Source: Paenalcaligenes hermetiae
GTDB lineage: Bacteria; Pseudomonadota; Gammaproteobacteria; Burkholderiales; Burkholderiaceae_B
Assembly: GCF_039543645.1 (NCBI RefSeq)
Contig: NZ_BAABKD010000002.1
Coordinates: 124,001 to 188,000 of the forward strand
Direction: 5' to 3'
Length of the DNA stretch: 64,000 nt
Within the stretch, counting starts at the first letter, position 1, and every line of letters begins with the position of its first letter. Below are positions 1 to 7,364 of this stretch, in pieces. The notes below the pieces were generated by a model. The model worked only from the letters and a program-made list of their open reading frames with translations. It searched no databases and had not been told where the DNA came from. A program made the position numbers and the translations under genes.

Positions 1-430
1 TCTTTTGCAAGCTATTGTCCAAAGCTTGATACAGCTACACAAACAACAGCAATGGCATGGCGGCGCTCAAGTACGTAATCTAACCATTAAAAACCAACGG
101 TTATATCGCATAGACTTTGAGGAAAACACCGGCAATGCCATGCCTTTGGCCTTGGCCCAAGCCTATGATGTCTTGCTTTGCTTTAATTCACTTGCCACAC
201 ATATCCAGCAAAATCAAACACTTGGTGTTGAGTTACTACAAAGGTACCTACAGCAAACGCAACAACCCGAAGTACGGCATCTACTCATTAAAGTCGATCG
301 CTACTTGCAAAGACTCCAACGTTTGCTGCCTTTACTTGGTAAAAAATTACAACACAGCAAAGACATACGCCAAACCCGTTACTTTGCCGCCATTTTGCAT
401 CAAAGCCTACAGGCTGACGCGTCTTCTTAA
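1..430 (+). CDS. BUD32-like (KEOPS/LPS-kinase fold) protein kinase, C-terminal part, cut by window edge
   Basis: The reading frame is open through the left edge, so the gene begins upstream; about 142 residues of the C-terminal part are visible. The segment WHGGAQVRN with a following YRIDFEEN looks like the catalytic loop (HGxxxxxN) and the metal-binding acidic motif of BUD32/RIO/InaA-type atypical kinases, which in Burkholderiales occur as small stand-alone proteins. The rest is helical and rich in Gln/Leu, as expected for a kinase C-lobe. The substrate cannot be read from the sequence. The stop codon overlaps the stop of the convergent gamma carbonic anhydrase gene. The family call is from motif recognition; the exact role (tRNA modification accessory versus lipopolysaccharide kinase-like) is undetermined. 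Confidence 0.65.
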   Translation, partial: LLQAIVQSLIQLHKQQQWHGGAQVRNLTIKNQRLYRIDFEENTGNAMPLALAQAYDVLLCFNSLATHIQQNQTLGVELLQRYLQQTQQPEVRHLLIKVDRYLQRLQRLLPLLGKKLQHSKDIRQTRYFAAILHQSLQADASS

Positions 431-960
431 CTTAAATAGGTGTTTTTTAAATTACTATAATTGGTGGCGCTATAACTAAAAAACTGTTTTTCTTTCTCCG
501 TCAAGGGACGCACTGCTTTTGCTGGACTACCGACATAAAGATAACCACTCTGCAAACGTTTACCCTGGGGCACTAAACTGCCAGCACCAAGAATTACCTC
601 GTCCTCGATCACTGCCCCATCCATCACAATACAGCCCATACCCACTAAGATACGGTTACCTAAGGTGCACCCATGCAAAATGACTTTATGCCCTACTGTA
701 ACCTCATCGCCCAGCGTTAACGGGTAGCCCTCGGGGTTAAACGGCCCAGCATGGGTGATATGCAAGACGCTACCATCCTGAATACTACAACGTTTACCAA
801 TGCGAATCCGATGCATATCACCACGTATGACAGCATAGGGCCAGACTGAAGAATCCTCTCCTATCTGCACATCGCCAATAATCACTGCTGTGGGATCCAC
901 CCACACGTTTTCCGCCAATTGTGGTGTGAGGTTGTTAAATGGGCGCACGTTTGTTTTCAT
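427..960 (-). CDS. Gamma-class carbonic anhydrase family protein (YrdA/PaaY-like)
   Basis: A 177-residue left-handed beta-helix protein built from hexapeptide repeats, the trimeric fold of gamma carbonic anhydrases and their YrdA/CaiE/PaaY relatives. The three metal-ligand histidines are visible at about residues 70, 91 and 96 (HITHAG and VGHKVILHGC), and the RGDMHRIRIG segment matches the conserved active-site/trimer-interface region. Cytoplasmic; either CO2 hydration or thioesterase activity is known in the family and the sequence does not separate them. It is the last gene of the qmcA-nfeD-gamma-CA run and its 5' end overlaps nfeD by 26 bases, which suggests translational coupling. Length is normal for the family. 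Confidence 0.9.
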   Translation of the reverse strand: MKTNVRPFNNLTPQLAENVWVDPTAVIIGDVQIGEDSSVWPYAVIRGDMHRIRIGKRCSIQDGSVLHITHAGPFNPEGYPLTLGDEVTVGHKVILHGCTLGNRILVGMGCIVMDGAVIEDEVILGAGSLVPQGKRLQSGYLYVGSPAKAVRPLTEKEKQFFSYSATNYSNLKNTYLS

Positions 961-1417
961 ATTGATCTCCTTTTAGACAAGCCTGTACTTGCAGGCCATT
1001 GGCGTTAACTCCAGTAATCAAAACCCGCTGTCCTACCTCCAGGGGCGCTTGCGCATAAGCCGCATAAAAGGAATCCTCCACACGTACACGCCCCCGTCCT
1101 TCCGCAAAATTCTGACTTACAATGGCCTCTTGCCCCACCAACTGATCTAACCCCTGATTTAACTTAGAACGGGATGAGGATTTTTCTGTGTTTGACCAAC
1201 GAATACCCACTAACACCGCCCCTACAATGCTAACGGCCAACACGAAAAGCTGCAAAATGACCGGCGCTGTAGGGAATAGCCACAAGAAAATCCCCACTAC
1301 CACGGTACCCAAGCCTATCCACATTAAAAAAGCCCCGGGCAGGACAATCTCAAGTAACAGCAACAATAACGCCGCACTCCACCAATACCATGGCGAATCA
1401 AAAAGCGCATGAATCAT
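935..1417 (-). CDS. NfeD-family membrane protein (short form)
   Basis: A 160-residue NfeD homologue. Two or three closely spaced hydrophobic segments span about residues 8-70 (rich in Leu, Ile, Val), followed by a soluble C-terminal domain of about 65 residues with the LVGQEAIVSQ and GRVRVED pattern of the OB-fold domain of NfeD. NfeD proteins are partners of SPFH/stomatin proteins in membrane microdomains, and here the gene sits directly after the stomatin gene with a four-base overlap (1414-1417), the usual pairing. The short form lacks the N-terminal ClpP-like protease domain of long NfeD proteins. The 3' end overlaps the next gene by 26 bases. Confidence 0.88.
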   Translation of the reverse strand: MIHALFDSPWYWWSAALLLLLLEIVLPGAFLMWIGLGTVVVGIFLWLFPTAPVILQLFVLAVSIVGAVLVGIRWSNTEKSSSRSKLNQGLDQLVGQEAIVSQNFAEGRGRVRVEDSFYAAYAQAPLEVGQRVLITGVNANGLQVQACLKGDQYENKRAPI

Positions 1418-2328
1418 GATGACTTCACTTGTTTTAATAGCTCTGAAACCCCAGCCACAGCACCGGTGACACCCGCTGCCTCGATAGGCATAAGCACCAA
1501 CTTACTGTTGTCCGATGTGCCAATTTTTTGAAGTGCCTCTACATATTTCACACCAAGAAAATACTGAATAGCTTGCACATCGCCCTCTTGAATCGCAGCC
1601 GACACATCACGTGTAGCACGGGCTTCCGCCTGCGCTTCGCGTTCGCGAGCTTCTGCGATCAGTATCGCTGCCTGCTTTTCCCCCTCGGCGCGCAAAACAG
1701 CAGCCTGTCGCATTCCTTCGGCTTGTAAAATCTCCGCCTCTTTATCGCCATTGGCTTTGGTGACCACTGCACGACGATGGCGTTCTGCCGTCATTTGTAA
1801 ATTCATGGCTTCCTGTAGCTCGGGCGACATATTTAAATCTCGTATTTCAATACGAGTAATTTTAATCCCCCATGGTGCCGTAGCGGCATCCACTGCTGCT
1901 AATAATCGCTCATTGATTTCCTCGCGATTAGAAAGCATATGATCGAGCTCCATCGACCCCAACACCGAGCGTAAATTAGTCGTGGTCAAATTAATCACCG
2001 CATGCGTAAGATTATCCACTTGATAAGCCGCCTTAGGCGCATCAATAATACGAAAAAACACCACCCCATCAGCTGTTACTGCTGCATTATCCCGACTAAT
2101 TACGGTTTGAGAAGGAACATCTAAGACGGACTCCATCATGGATAACTTATGGCCAACTCGATCCATAAAAGGCACAATTAAACTTAAGCCCGGCTCTAAG
2201 GTACGCGTATAGCGCCCAAAACGCTCCACCGTCCATTGCTGTCCTTGAGGCACTACTTTGACTCCACCAGCGATTACCGCTATTGCCAACACCACTAACA
2301 AACCACTAAAAGATAATAAGGCGTCCAT
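1414..2328 (-). CDS. qmcA: SPFH/band-7 stomatin-like membrane protein (QmcA-type)
   Basis: A 304-residue SPFH protein, the same length as QmcA. It has one N-terminal membrane helix (about residues 5-22), then the band-7 domain starting near QQWTVERFGRYTRTLEPGL, and an Ala/Glu-rich coiled coil (about residues 170-245, with repeated AEGE and AEARE) that drives ring assembly. Such proteins form large cages on the inner membrane and influence proteolysis and membrane order; NfeD is the usual partner and follows in the same operon with a four-base overlap. A GGAG sequence lies five bases before the ATG and just after the terminator of the upstream unit, so this operon begins here. Confidence 0.88.
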   Translation of the reverse strand: MDALLSFSGLLVVLAIAVIAGGVKVVPQGQQWTVERFGRYTRTLEPGLSLIVPFMDRVGHKLSMMESVLDVPSQTVISRDNAAVTADGVVFFRIIDAPKAAYQVDNLTHAVINLTTTNLRSVLGSMELDHMLSNREEINERLLAAVDAATAPWGIKITRIEIRDLNMSPELQEAMNLQMTAERHRRAVVTKANGDKEAEILQAEGMRQAAVLRAEGEKQAAILIAEAREREAQAEARATRDVSAAIQEGDVQAIQYFLGVKYVEALQKIGTSDNSKLVLMPIEAAGVTGAVAGVSELLKQVKSS

Positions 2329-2336
2329 GCTTGCTC

Positions 2337-2370
2337 CAAAAAATAAGCCGATAACGCATTATCGGCTTAT
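2337..2370 (-). terminator. Rho-independent terminator after the baeRF gene
   Basis: On the minus strand a perfect 12-base-pair stem (ATAAGCCGATAA with its complement) closes a four-base loop and runs into a T-tract. It lies between the baeRF gene and qmcA and ends the HPF-baeRF transcript. Confidence 0.85.
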
Positions 2371-2421
2371 ACAGTAATAAATTAAACCTCTACAAGACGC
2401 TATAAGCGAATGCCTGAGCTA

Positions 2422-3582
2422 TTAAAAACGATAAATAGAAGCCACGCCAGAGTCTGTCGGCATATAACGGGTAGGGATCACCATAACCTGACCACTGCGG
2501 CGTAGTACCATTTCCGCTAAATCATCCAATATATCCTCGGCATCAGGAGCCGTAAAATCGCTTAACAGCTCAACCTGACGCGAATCACGATGGATACGCC
2601 CAGCAACCTGTTTATCCGCATCGACGAGTAAGGTTTCCACTCGCCCATCCAGAATAGCAGCTAAAGTACGCTGCAAATCCCCATTAGCCAAGCCAGTTCC
2701 ATGCTGCTGATTAAATGTAGCTACTGTATCCTGTACGCGTTTAGCTGCTATCGGCTCAACAATCTCCCAAACTTTTTGACGTAATTGATCTACAGTCAAG
2801 GCTGACGGATCAATCGACACGCCCTGCTCTAGCAAGTAGGGATTATTAGACAGCTTACGAAACACCCCTTGATACTCTGCGAGCGTCACCAAGACCAATG
2901 GAAGCTGACTGTGCTTACTCACATGCTCGTGAACAGCTTTATCCACCACTCGGAAAAAGCGCTCCACATCCACTTCTAAGGCATCATTTTTGCCCCCATG
3001 GCCATGATGCATGGCCATTCCTGGTCGAGCCGCCGGCCCTAGGCCATAATTTGCAACTTTTTGGTAAGGCTCCGTTAACTCTGTACCAAGCGCTTTATCC
3101 ACGGTATCCGGGAAATCGTGATCAAACACCACAAAGTCCAACGCATCCCGATTACCCTCAAATACTTTGATCGCAGAACGTGTTAAACACAATACTTGAA
3201 AGCGATCTTGGGTTTGGGTTTGTCGCAATAAGGGCTTGATATGCCATGAATCCGATACCACGGCAAAATCTGGCGTAGCCCGCTGCAAATGAAAGACCTC
3301 AAAACGATCGGCATTCGCCAAAACCGCTATACCATCTAGCGTATGCTGCCAAAAATCCAGATTTTCTGCTAAGTCATAAAAAGGCTTAAGCAAAGACTGA
3401 TATTCCTTAGCGGGGTATGTGGAGTCTAAAGACTGCTCCAACTGCTTGACTAAGTTTTTGTAGCGTATCGGGTCTTGCGCGTTCTCGGGGTGGCTCCGAT
3501 GAGTGGCTTGATACAACGATAAACAAGGCCCCTCTTGCTTTTGAAGCAAAGACTGCAAGTTTTGTATATTGAGCTGCTGCAT
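2422..3582 (-). CDS. baeRF family protein (bacterial archaeo-eukaryotic release-factor-like, family 3 type)
   Basis: A 386-residue protein resembling the bacterial eRF1/Pelota-like baeRF families: an N-terminal domain with the SLYQATHRSHPENAQDPIR pattern, a middle domain, and a C-terminal domain (about 300-386) ending in MPTDSGVASIYRF, typical of family 3. A glycine/histidine loop, HHGHGGK (about residues 192-198), precedes a conserved ERFFRVVDKAV helix; whether it is equivalent to the GGQ loop of eRF1 is inference. I chose the ATG at 3582 because AGGAGG stands four bases before it; an upstream in-frame start at 3624 has no such site. The gene follows an HPF/RaiA-like gene by 53 bases and is closed by a strong terminator. 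The pairing suggests a ribosome-directed role; the molecular function is unproven. Confidence 0.8.
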   Translation of the reverse strand: MQQLNIQNLQSLLQKQEGPCLSLYQATHRSHPENAQDPIRYKNLVKQLEQSLDSTYPAKEYQSLLKPFYDLAENLDFWQHTLDGIAVLANADRFEVFHLQRATPDFAVVSDSWHIKPLLRQTQTQDRFQVLCLTRSAIKVFEGNRDALDFVVFDHDFPDTVDKALGTELTEPYQKVANYGLGPAARPGMAMHHGHGGKNDALEVDVERFFRVVDKAVHEHVSKHSQLPLVLVTLAEYQGVFRKLSNNPYLLEQGVSIDPSALTVDQLRQKVWEIVEPIAAKRVQDTVATFNQQHGTGLANGDLQRTLAAILDGRVETLLVDADKQVAGRIHRDSRQVELLSDFTAPDAEDILDDLAEMVLRRSGQVMVIPTRYMPTDSGVASIYRF

Positions 3583-3635
3583 AATGCCTCCTAATGTAGG
3601 TAAAGGATGGGTAAGCACAATCAAGCAAGCAGATC

Positions 3636-3950
3636 TTATTTGTTTTGTGCTTTTCCTATCGCCGAAGTAAGCACTCGATTTAACTGGCGTGTGGCCTCTG
3701 TGATCGCTAGAACGATATTATCTGCACGATGCTCCGCACTGACTGGCTGCATCCCTGCTGGCCGCGCCTCCACAAGACAACGTTTGTCTTCTGCTCCGGC
3801 TTTACCACTATTCACATCCGATAAGTGATATTCCACACGCGTTAAGTGTTGGCGCTGGTGCTTCAGCTCTTGGGTTGCTATCGCTTCGATACGCTCGCGC
3901 AAGCTTTCTGTATTTTGAATGTGATTATCTGTATTTATTTGTATTTGCAT
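3636..3950 (-). CDS. HPF/RaiA-family ribosome-associated protein
   Basis: A 104-residue small basic/acidic protein matching the HPF/RaiA ribosome-hibernation fold: an N-terminal strand MQIQINTD, a helix, the central TRVEYHLSDVN segment, KRCLVEARPAG strand, and a C-terminal helix (about 78-100). Family members bind the 30S decoding centre and block translation in stationary phase or stress. It is a stand-alone short form without the long-HPF dimerisation domain and differs from the classical HPF encoded next to rpoN. An AAGGAT site lies just upstream of the ATG. It is the first gene of a two-gene unit with the baeRF protein, so the two are probably co-expressed. Confidence 0.82.
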   Translation of the reverse strand: MQIQINTDNHIQNTESLRERIEAIATQELKHQRQHLTRVEYHLSDVNSGKAGAEDKRCLVEARPAGMQPVSAEHRADNIVLAITEATRQLNRVLTSAIGKAQNK

Positions 3951-3987
3951 AAGACATCCTTATTCATTAATAAAATCACACAAAAGC

Positions 3988-4006
3988 CAAGATATTTATG
4001 ATCTTG
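3988..4006. promoter_or_regulatory. Inverted repeat upstream of the HPF-like gene
   Basis: CAAGAT and ATCTTG form six-base arms separated by seven A/T bases, 38 bases before the HPF-like start codon in a very AT-rich stretch. It could be an operator or a small leader hairpin; I see no convincing -35/-10 pair that fixes its position relative to a transcription start. Confidence 0.3.
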
Positions 4007-4139
4007 CTTTATTCCATAGTACCTTATTTTAATTTTTTTGTTCGCTCCAAAGCTTATTCGTATTTTTTCTTTTCAATTTCTTTCAATTCACACAACCATA
4101 ACCGCAAAGCAAGAACAACTAGGAAAAACCCCAATAGTA

Positions 4140-4148
4140 TGATATACT
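4140..4148 (+). promoter_or_regulatory. Extended -10 promoter of the 54-codon gene
   Basis: The sequence TGATATACT is an extended -10 element (TG, one base, TATACT). The expected -35 position (around 4120) has no good match, which fits extended -10 promoters. Transcription would start near 4155, about 35 bases before the small gene's ATG. Confidence 0.55.
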
Positions 4149-4189
4149 GTATCTTTAACCCAAATAATTAATAATTACAGGAGTTCTTT

Positions 4190-4354
4190 ATGTTTAAACA
4201 CATTTTGCCTCAAGAAGCACACGTTCATTCCCGTGCCCAACAACCTACTTTTGACCGTCATCTACAACAATCTGCTTTTGCCCCACTTGCTACGGCGGTC
4301 CACTCTGGCGCAACTCGTCTTTTAAAACGTTTATCTAGTCGACGTTTCTCATAA
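4190..4354 (+). CDS. Uncharacterised 54-residue basic protein
   Basis: A short frame from ATG at 4190 to TAA at 4354 that I do not recognise from any family. Its setting argues that it is real: an extended -10 promoter at 4140-4148, AGGAG six bases before the ATG, and a strong terminator starting three bases after the stop. The product is 54 residues, starting MFKHILPQEAH. Its N-terminal half is rich in His and Gln and its C-terminus (about residues 41-54) is strongly basic, with the pattern ATRLLKRLSSRRFS, which could form an amphipathic helix binding membrane or nucleic acid. No transmembrane segment and no cysteine are present. It lies between the divergently oriented HPF-baeRF unit and the convergent HdeD gene. 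An alternative is a small regulatory RNA with a chance frame. Confidence 0.6.
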   Translation: MFKHILPQEAHVHSRAQQPTFDRHLQQSAFAPLATAVHSGATRLLKRLSSRRFS

Positions 4355-4356
4355 TG

Positions 4357-4388
4357 AAAAAGCCGCGTTGTTATACGCGGCTTTTTTT
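4357..4388 (+). terminator. Terminator after the 54-codon gene (probably bidirectional)
   Basis: AAAAAGCCGCG and CGCGGCTTTTT form an 11-pair stem around an eight-base loop and run into T residues. The A-tract on the left makes it usable by the HdeD gene on the other strand too. Confidence 0.85.
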
Positions 4389-4409
4389 ATATCCATACCA
4401 TCCCAACAA

Positions 4410-4991
4410 TTAGGGCTGATGACTTTGATGGGAACGCTTTAGCGCCAACCCAAGAGCCAACATGCCCCAACCTTGAAATATCAAATCAATAGCAAGCAAA
4501 ACCCCCAAGATCACCAGACTGTTTTCCGGCCATCCCATGGCTATTAACAACCCCGTCAACAGACTCAAAACCCCACTCAGAGCTAACCACCGCCACCCTT
4601 GTTGCGCTCGATTCTGATACCAAATCCATAAACGCAATGCTCCCATCGCTATTAACGCGCCGCCTAGCAAGAGAGTTAAGACCGCCGCCCCCGCCACAGG
4701 GTTAGCTAAAGCGAACACCCCAGCCAATACATAGAGCACCCCCACTACGCTCCACCAAACAAATGCTTGCCAAGGTTTTAACCCCCATGCATGCACTAAT
4801 TGCGCTGCTCCACCAATAATCATTAACATCGCAATGAAAACAACACTGGCTAAAGTAGCCGCAATCACATAGATCATGGCGAGCCCACCCAGTAGTAATA
4901 ACACCACACCAAGCCCGACAAACCACCCCCAACGCGCACGCAGCTGTTGTAATACATGAGCAAGCGCTTTTGCTTTATCCCCATTCATCAT
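4410..4991 (-). CDS. HdeD family (DUF308) inner-membrane protein
   Basis: About 193 residues with six hydrophobic membrane segments spread evenly from residue 20 to 185 and short polar loops, the layout of HdeD/DUF308 proteins, which in enteric bacteria are linked to acid resistance at high cell density. The repeated three-helix halves with MLMIIGGAAQLVHAW and GGALIAMGALRLW correspond to the family's internal duplication. Two consecutive ATG codons open the frame; AAGGAG lies six bases before the second (4988), so that one is a good alternative start. It stands alone and shares the terminator at 4357-4388 with the convergent small gene. The physiological role here is unknown. Confidence 0.85.
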   Translation of the reverse strand: MMNGDKAKALAHVLQQLRARWGWFVGLGVVLLLLGGLAMIYVIAATLASVVFIAMLMIIGGAAQLVHAWGLKPWQAFVWWSVVGVLYVLAGVFALANPVAGAAVLTLLLGGALIAMGALRLWIWYQNRAQQGWRWLALSGVLSLLTGLLIAMGWPENSLVILGVLLAIDLIFQGWGMLALGLALKRSHQSHQP

Positions 4992-5095
4992 CTACTCCTT
5001 AATTAAGCTCTACATTATTTTTCATCATAAACCCATTTTCGTCTAATATAAATGATGAATACTTATCATTTATATTGAATTTTTACTGATTCATT

Positions 5096-5716
5096 ATGAC
5101 CAAACAAACAGATAACTTCTGGCATCAACGCTTTCTTCAAGATAGCTACTTCTATGGCACACAGCCTAATGACTTTTTAAAAGCGCAGGCCCATGTTTTA
5201 CCTAAAGGTGGTCGCGTGCTTTCCATTGGCGAGGGCGAAGGCCGTAATGCCGTATTTTTAGCCGAGCAAGGCTTTGAGGTCACCGCGCTTGATGCAGCGC
5301 AATCCGGTTTAGATAAGGTTCAGCGTTTGGCCACAGAGCGTGGTGTAACTGTGAACACCCTGTGCGTGGATTTAAATGACTATGTCTTCGAACCACAACA
5401 ATGGGACGCTATTATTAGCATTTTTTGCCATCTCCCCCCTGCATTACGAACCCGTGTACATCAAGGCGTAGCTCAGGCTCTCAAAGCAAATGGGGTATAT
5501 CTTTTAGAGGCCTACGTGCCTAAGCAACTACAGTACGGTACAGGCGGCCCCAAAAGCTTAGACCTGTTATATCAAGCTTCTAGCTTAAAACAAGATTTAC
5601 AAGGTTTAGATTTTCTCCTGCTTGAAGAAATCGAACGAGAAATTTATGAGGGGGATGGTCACCATGGTCTATCCGCAGTTGTACAGCTCATCGCTAAAAA
5701 AACGCCTAATCCCTAA
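5096..5716 (+). CDS. Class I SAM-dependent methyltransferase (TehB-like)
   Basis: A 206-residue Rossmann-fold methyltransferase. Motif I is VLSIGEGEGRNAV (about residues 40-52) where the glycine-rich loop binds S-adenosylmethionine; an acidic residue follows at ALDAAQ (motif II), and WDAIISIFCHLPP fits motif IV. The overall pattern, FWHQRF and YGTQPNDFL at the N-terminus, matches small TehB/thiopurine-methyltransferase-like proteins that act on small molecules, but the substrate cannot be deduced. No clear ribosome binding site precedes the ATG. It is a single-gene unit, convergent with the phosphodiesterase gene and overlapping it by 11 bases at the 3' ends. Confidence 0.85.
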   Translation: MTKQTDNFWHQRFLQDSYFYGTQPNDFLKAQAHVLPKGGRVLSIGEGEGRNAVFLAEQGFEVTALDAAQSGLDKVQRLATERGVTVNTLCVDLNDYVFEPQQWDAIISIFCHLPPALRTRVHQGVAQALKANGVYLLEAYVPKQLQYGTGGPKSLDLLYQASSLKQDLQGLDFLLLEEIEREIYEGDGHHGLSAVVQLIAKKTPNP

Positions 5717-6509
5717 GCCGTAGTGGCGGGCCCTCATAAATAAAACGCGGGTACGATTGCGCTAATTGAAAATGTACGCTTATGGTGTGAGTCAAAGCAT
5801 GAATCACACCATAACCAGCGGGCTCTAAGCTTGTTTCAGCCGCACCAGTTTGTGTCGAGTGAAAATGGTGCTGGTGACTGGTACCCGCCACCGTCGCAAA
5901 GGGCACCCCCTGCCAGACGCCTGCGGCAGGACGATGCACATGGCCTGCAAACATATAAGCCACTTTTTGCGTGCTAGTTATTAACTGCATCACCGCCGCA
6001 TGCTCGCGCAGTTTGATCCAGTCCATACTAGGAAACTGCATATCCATAACGGGATGATGGGAAAACAACAATACCGGCAGCATACTGGATTGCAGTACCT
6101 GTTCTAACCATTGCAAACGCCAAGCACAATACTCCCCCTCGGGTGAGCCAGGCGATAACGTGTCCATAAAAACAAGACGATAATCGGCTGTATCCCTGTA
6201 ACTCTGTATGAAGCCATGGGGATCTGTACCCTGTTCGGGAAAATAGTGTAAAAACCGCTCGCGATGATCATGATTACCCACAAGCAGCTGAGTGGGCATA
6301 GGTAAGGCCGCCAGCTCCTCTTTAAGCGCCGCATAAGCTAACGCCTCACCCTGATGCGTTAAATCCCCTGTCACCACACAAAGATCGGCATCCCCATGAT
6401 GAGCGCACGCGTGCTCAATTAAATTTCGCAACTGCAAAACAGGGTCTAAACCAAACAAACGCTGCCCAGCCGGAACCACATGTAGATCAGAAAAATGAAG
6501 GATTTTCAT
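5706..6509 (-). CDS. GpdQ/CpdA-like metallophosphoesterase, probable glycerophosphodiesterase
   Basis: A 267-residue binuclear metallophosphoesterase of the class III phosphodiesterase type. The metal ligands are visible in order: D8 and H10 (FSDLH), D49 (GDLTHQG), N79 and H80 (GNHDH), a histidine at about 151 (SHHPV), and H190/H192 (AGHVHR). Spacing and length are close to those of the glycerophosphodiesterase GpdQ. It is the last gene of the Ugp-type transporter operon, three bases after the second permease gene, so the natural inference is hydrolysis of imported glycerophosphodiesters to glycerol-3-phosphate in the cytoplasm, the role UgpQ has in enterics. Cyclic-nucleotide hydrolysis (CpdA-like) is the alternative. 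Confidence 0.8.
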   Translation of the reverse strand: MKILHFSDLHVVPAGQRLFGLDPVLQLRNLIEHACAHHGDADLCVVTGDLTHQGEALAYAALKEELAALPMPTQLLVGNHDHRERFLHYFPEQGTDPHGFIQSYRDTADYRLVFMDTLSPGSPEGEYCAWRLQWLEQVLQSSMLPVLLFSHHPVMDMQFPSMDWIKLREHAAVMQLITSTQKVAYMFAGHVHRPAAGVWQGVPFATVAGTSHQHHFHSTQTGAAETSLEPAGYGVIHALTHTISVHFQLAQSYPRFIYEGPPLRLRD

Positions 6510-6512
6510 GGA

Positions 6513-7355
6513 TTAACGTATGCCCGCTCGTAAAAACGCCTGAATAAAATGACGTTGAAATAATAGAAAACCTATCAGCAATGGCGCAATCATCATCAAT
6601 GTGGCCGCACTAATCAATGCAATGCTAACCCCGCTTTCAGGAGCACCAAATAAGGACAAGCCCACTGTTAACGGACGTGTATGATGAGAACTACTCATTA
6701 CTAAAGGCCATAAGAAGTTATTCCAATGTGTCGACACCGATACCAACGCATATGCTACATAAATGGGTTTAGCTAAAGGTACATATACATGCCAAAGTAC
6801 CCCAAACCAACCGCAACCTTCCACACGCGCGGCGTCCTCAAGCTCACGGGGTATCTGTTTAAAGTGCTGGCGTAATAAAAACACCCCAAAAGCACTGGCC
6901 ATATACGGCAGTCCCATACCCAAAATGGTATCCACCAAGCCTAACCGAGAAACCATTGCATAGTTTTCTACGATCAAAACCTCAGGCAAAATAAAAAGCT
7001 GCAATAAAATAATGCTAAATAATAGATCACGTCCCCTAAAACTAAACCGTGCAAAAGCAAAAGCCGCCAAGGTGCACAGGACAAACTGTCCGACTAAAAT
7101 CACCCCGACTAATACCGTGGTATTAAACAAATACTGCAACCAAGGCGCTTGCTGCCAAGCCGTTTTAAAATTGCTAAGGCTCCAACCTTGGCGCCAGTCC
7201 CACTGTAATGCGGCCTCTGGCGTTCTAAACGCTGCCCACACAGCAAAAAAAAGGGGGGCTATCCACAAAAAGGCTAATAACCAAGCGCCCATCTGATCGA
7301 TAAACGCCCCCCATGCTCTGGGTCGTACACCTGTTACCGTGACTGATGTCTTCAT
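6513..7355 (-). CDS. ugpE: ABC transporter permease, UgpE-type
   Basis: A 280-residue MalG/UgpE-family inner-membrane permease with six predicted membrane helices. The EAA loop that contacts the ATPase is LEDAARVEGCGWFGVLWHVYVPLAKP (two halves: LEDAARVEGCGW then the helix to AKP). In the Ugp system this subunit pairs with UgpA to form the channel for sn-glycerol-3-phosphate. The gene lies nine bases after ugpA and three before the phosphodiesterase gene, all in one operon. The assignment to glycerol-3-phosphate rather than a sugar rests on the neighbouring binding protein, the phosphodiesterase and the GlpR-like regulator. Confidence 0.8.
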   Translation of the reverse strand: MKTSVTVTGVRPRAWGAFIDQMGAWLLAFLWIAPLFFAVWAAFRTPEAALQWDWRQGWSLSNFKTAWQQAPWLQYLFNTTVLVGVILVGQFVLCTLAAFAFARFSFRGRDLLFSIILLQLFILPEVLIVENYAMVSRLGLVDTILGMGLPYMASAFGVFLLRQHFKQIPRELEDAARVEGCGWFGVLWHVYVPLAKPIYVAYALVSVSTHWNNFLWPLVMSSSHHTRPLTVGLSLFGAPESGVSIALISAATLMMIAPLLIGFLLFQRHFIQAFLRAGIR

Positions 7356-7364
7356 CGCACCCTC

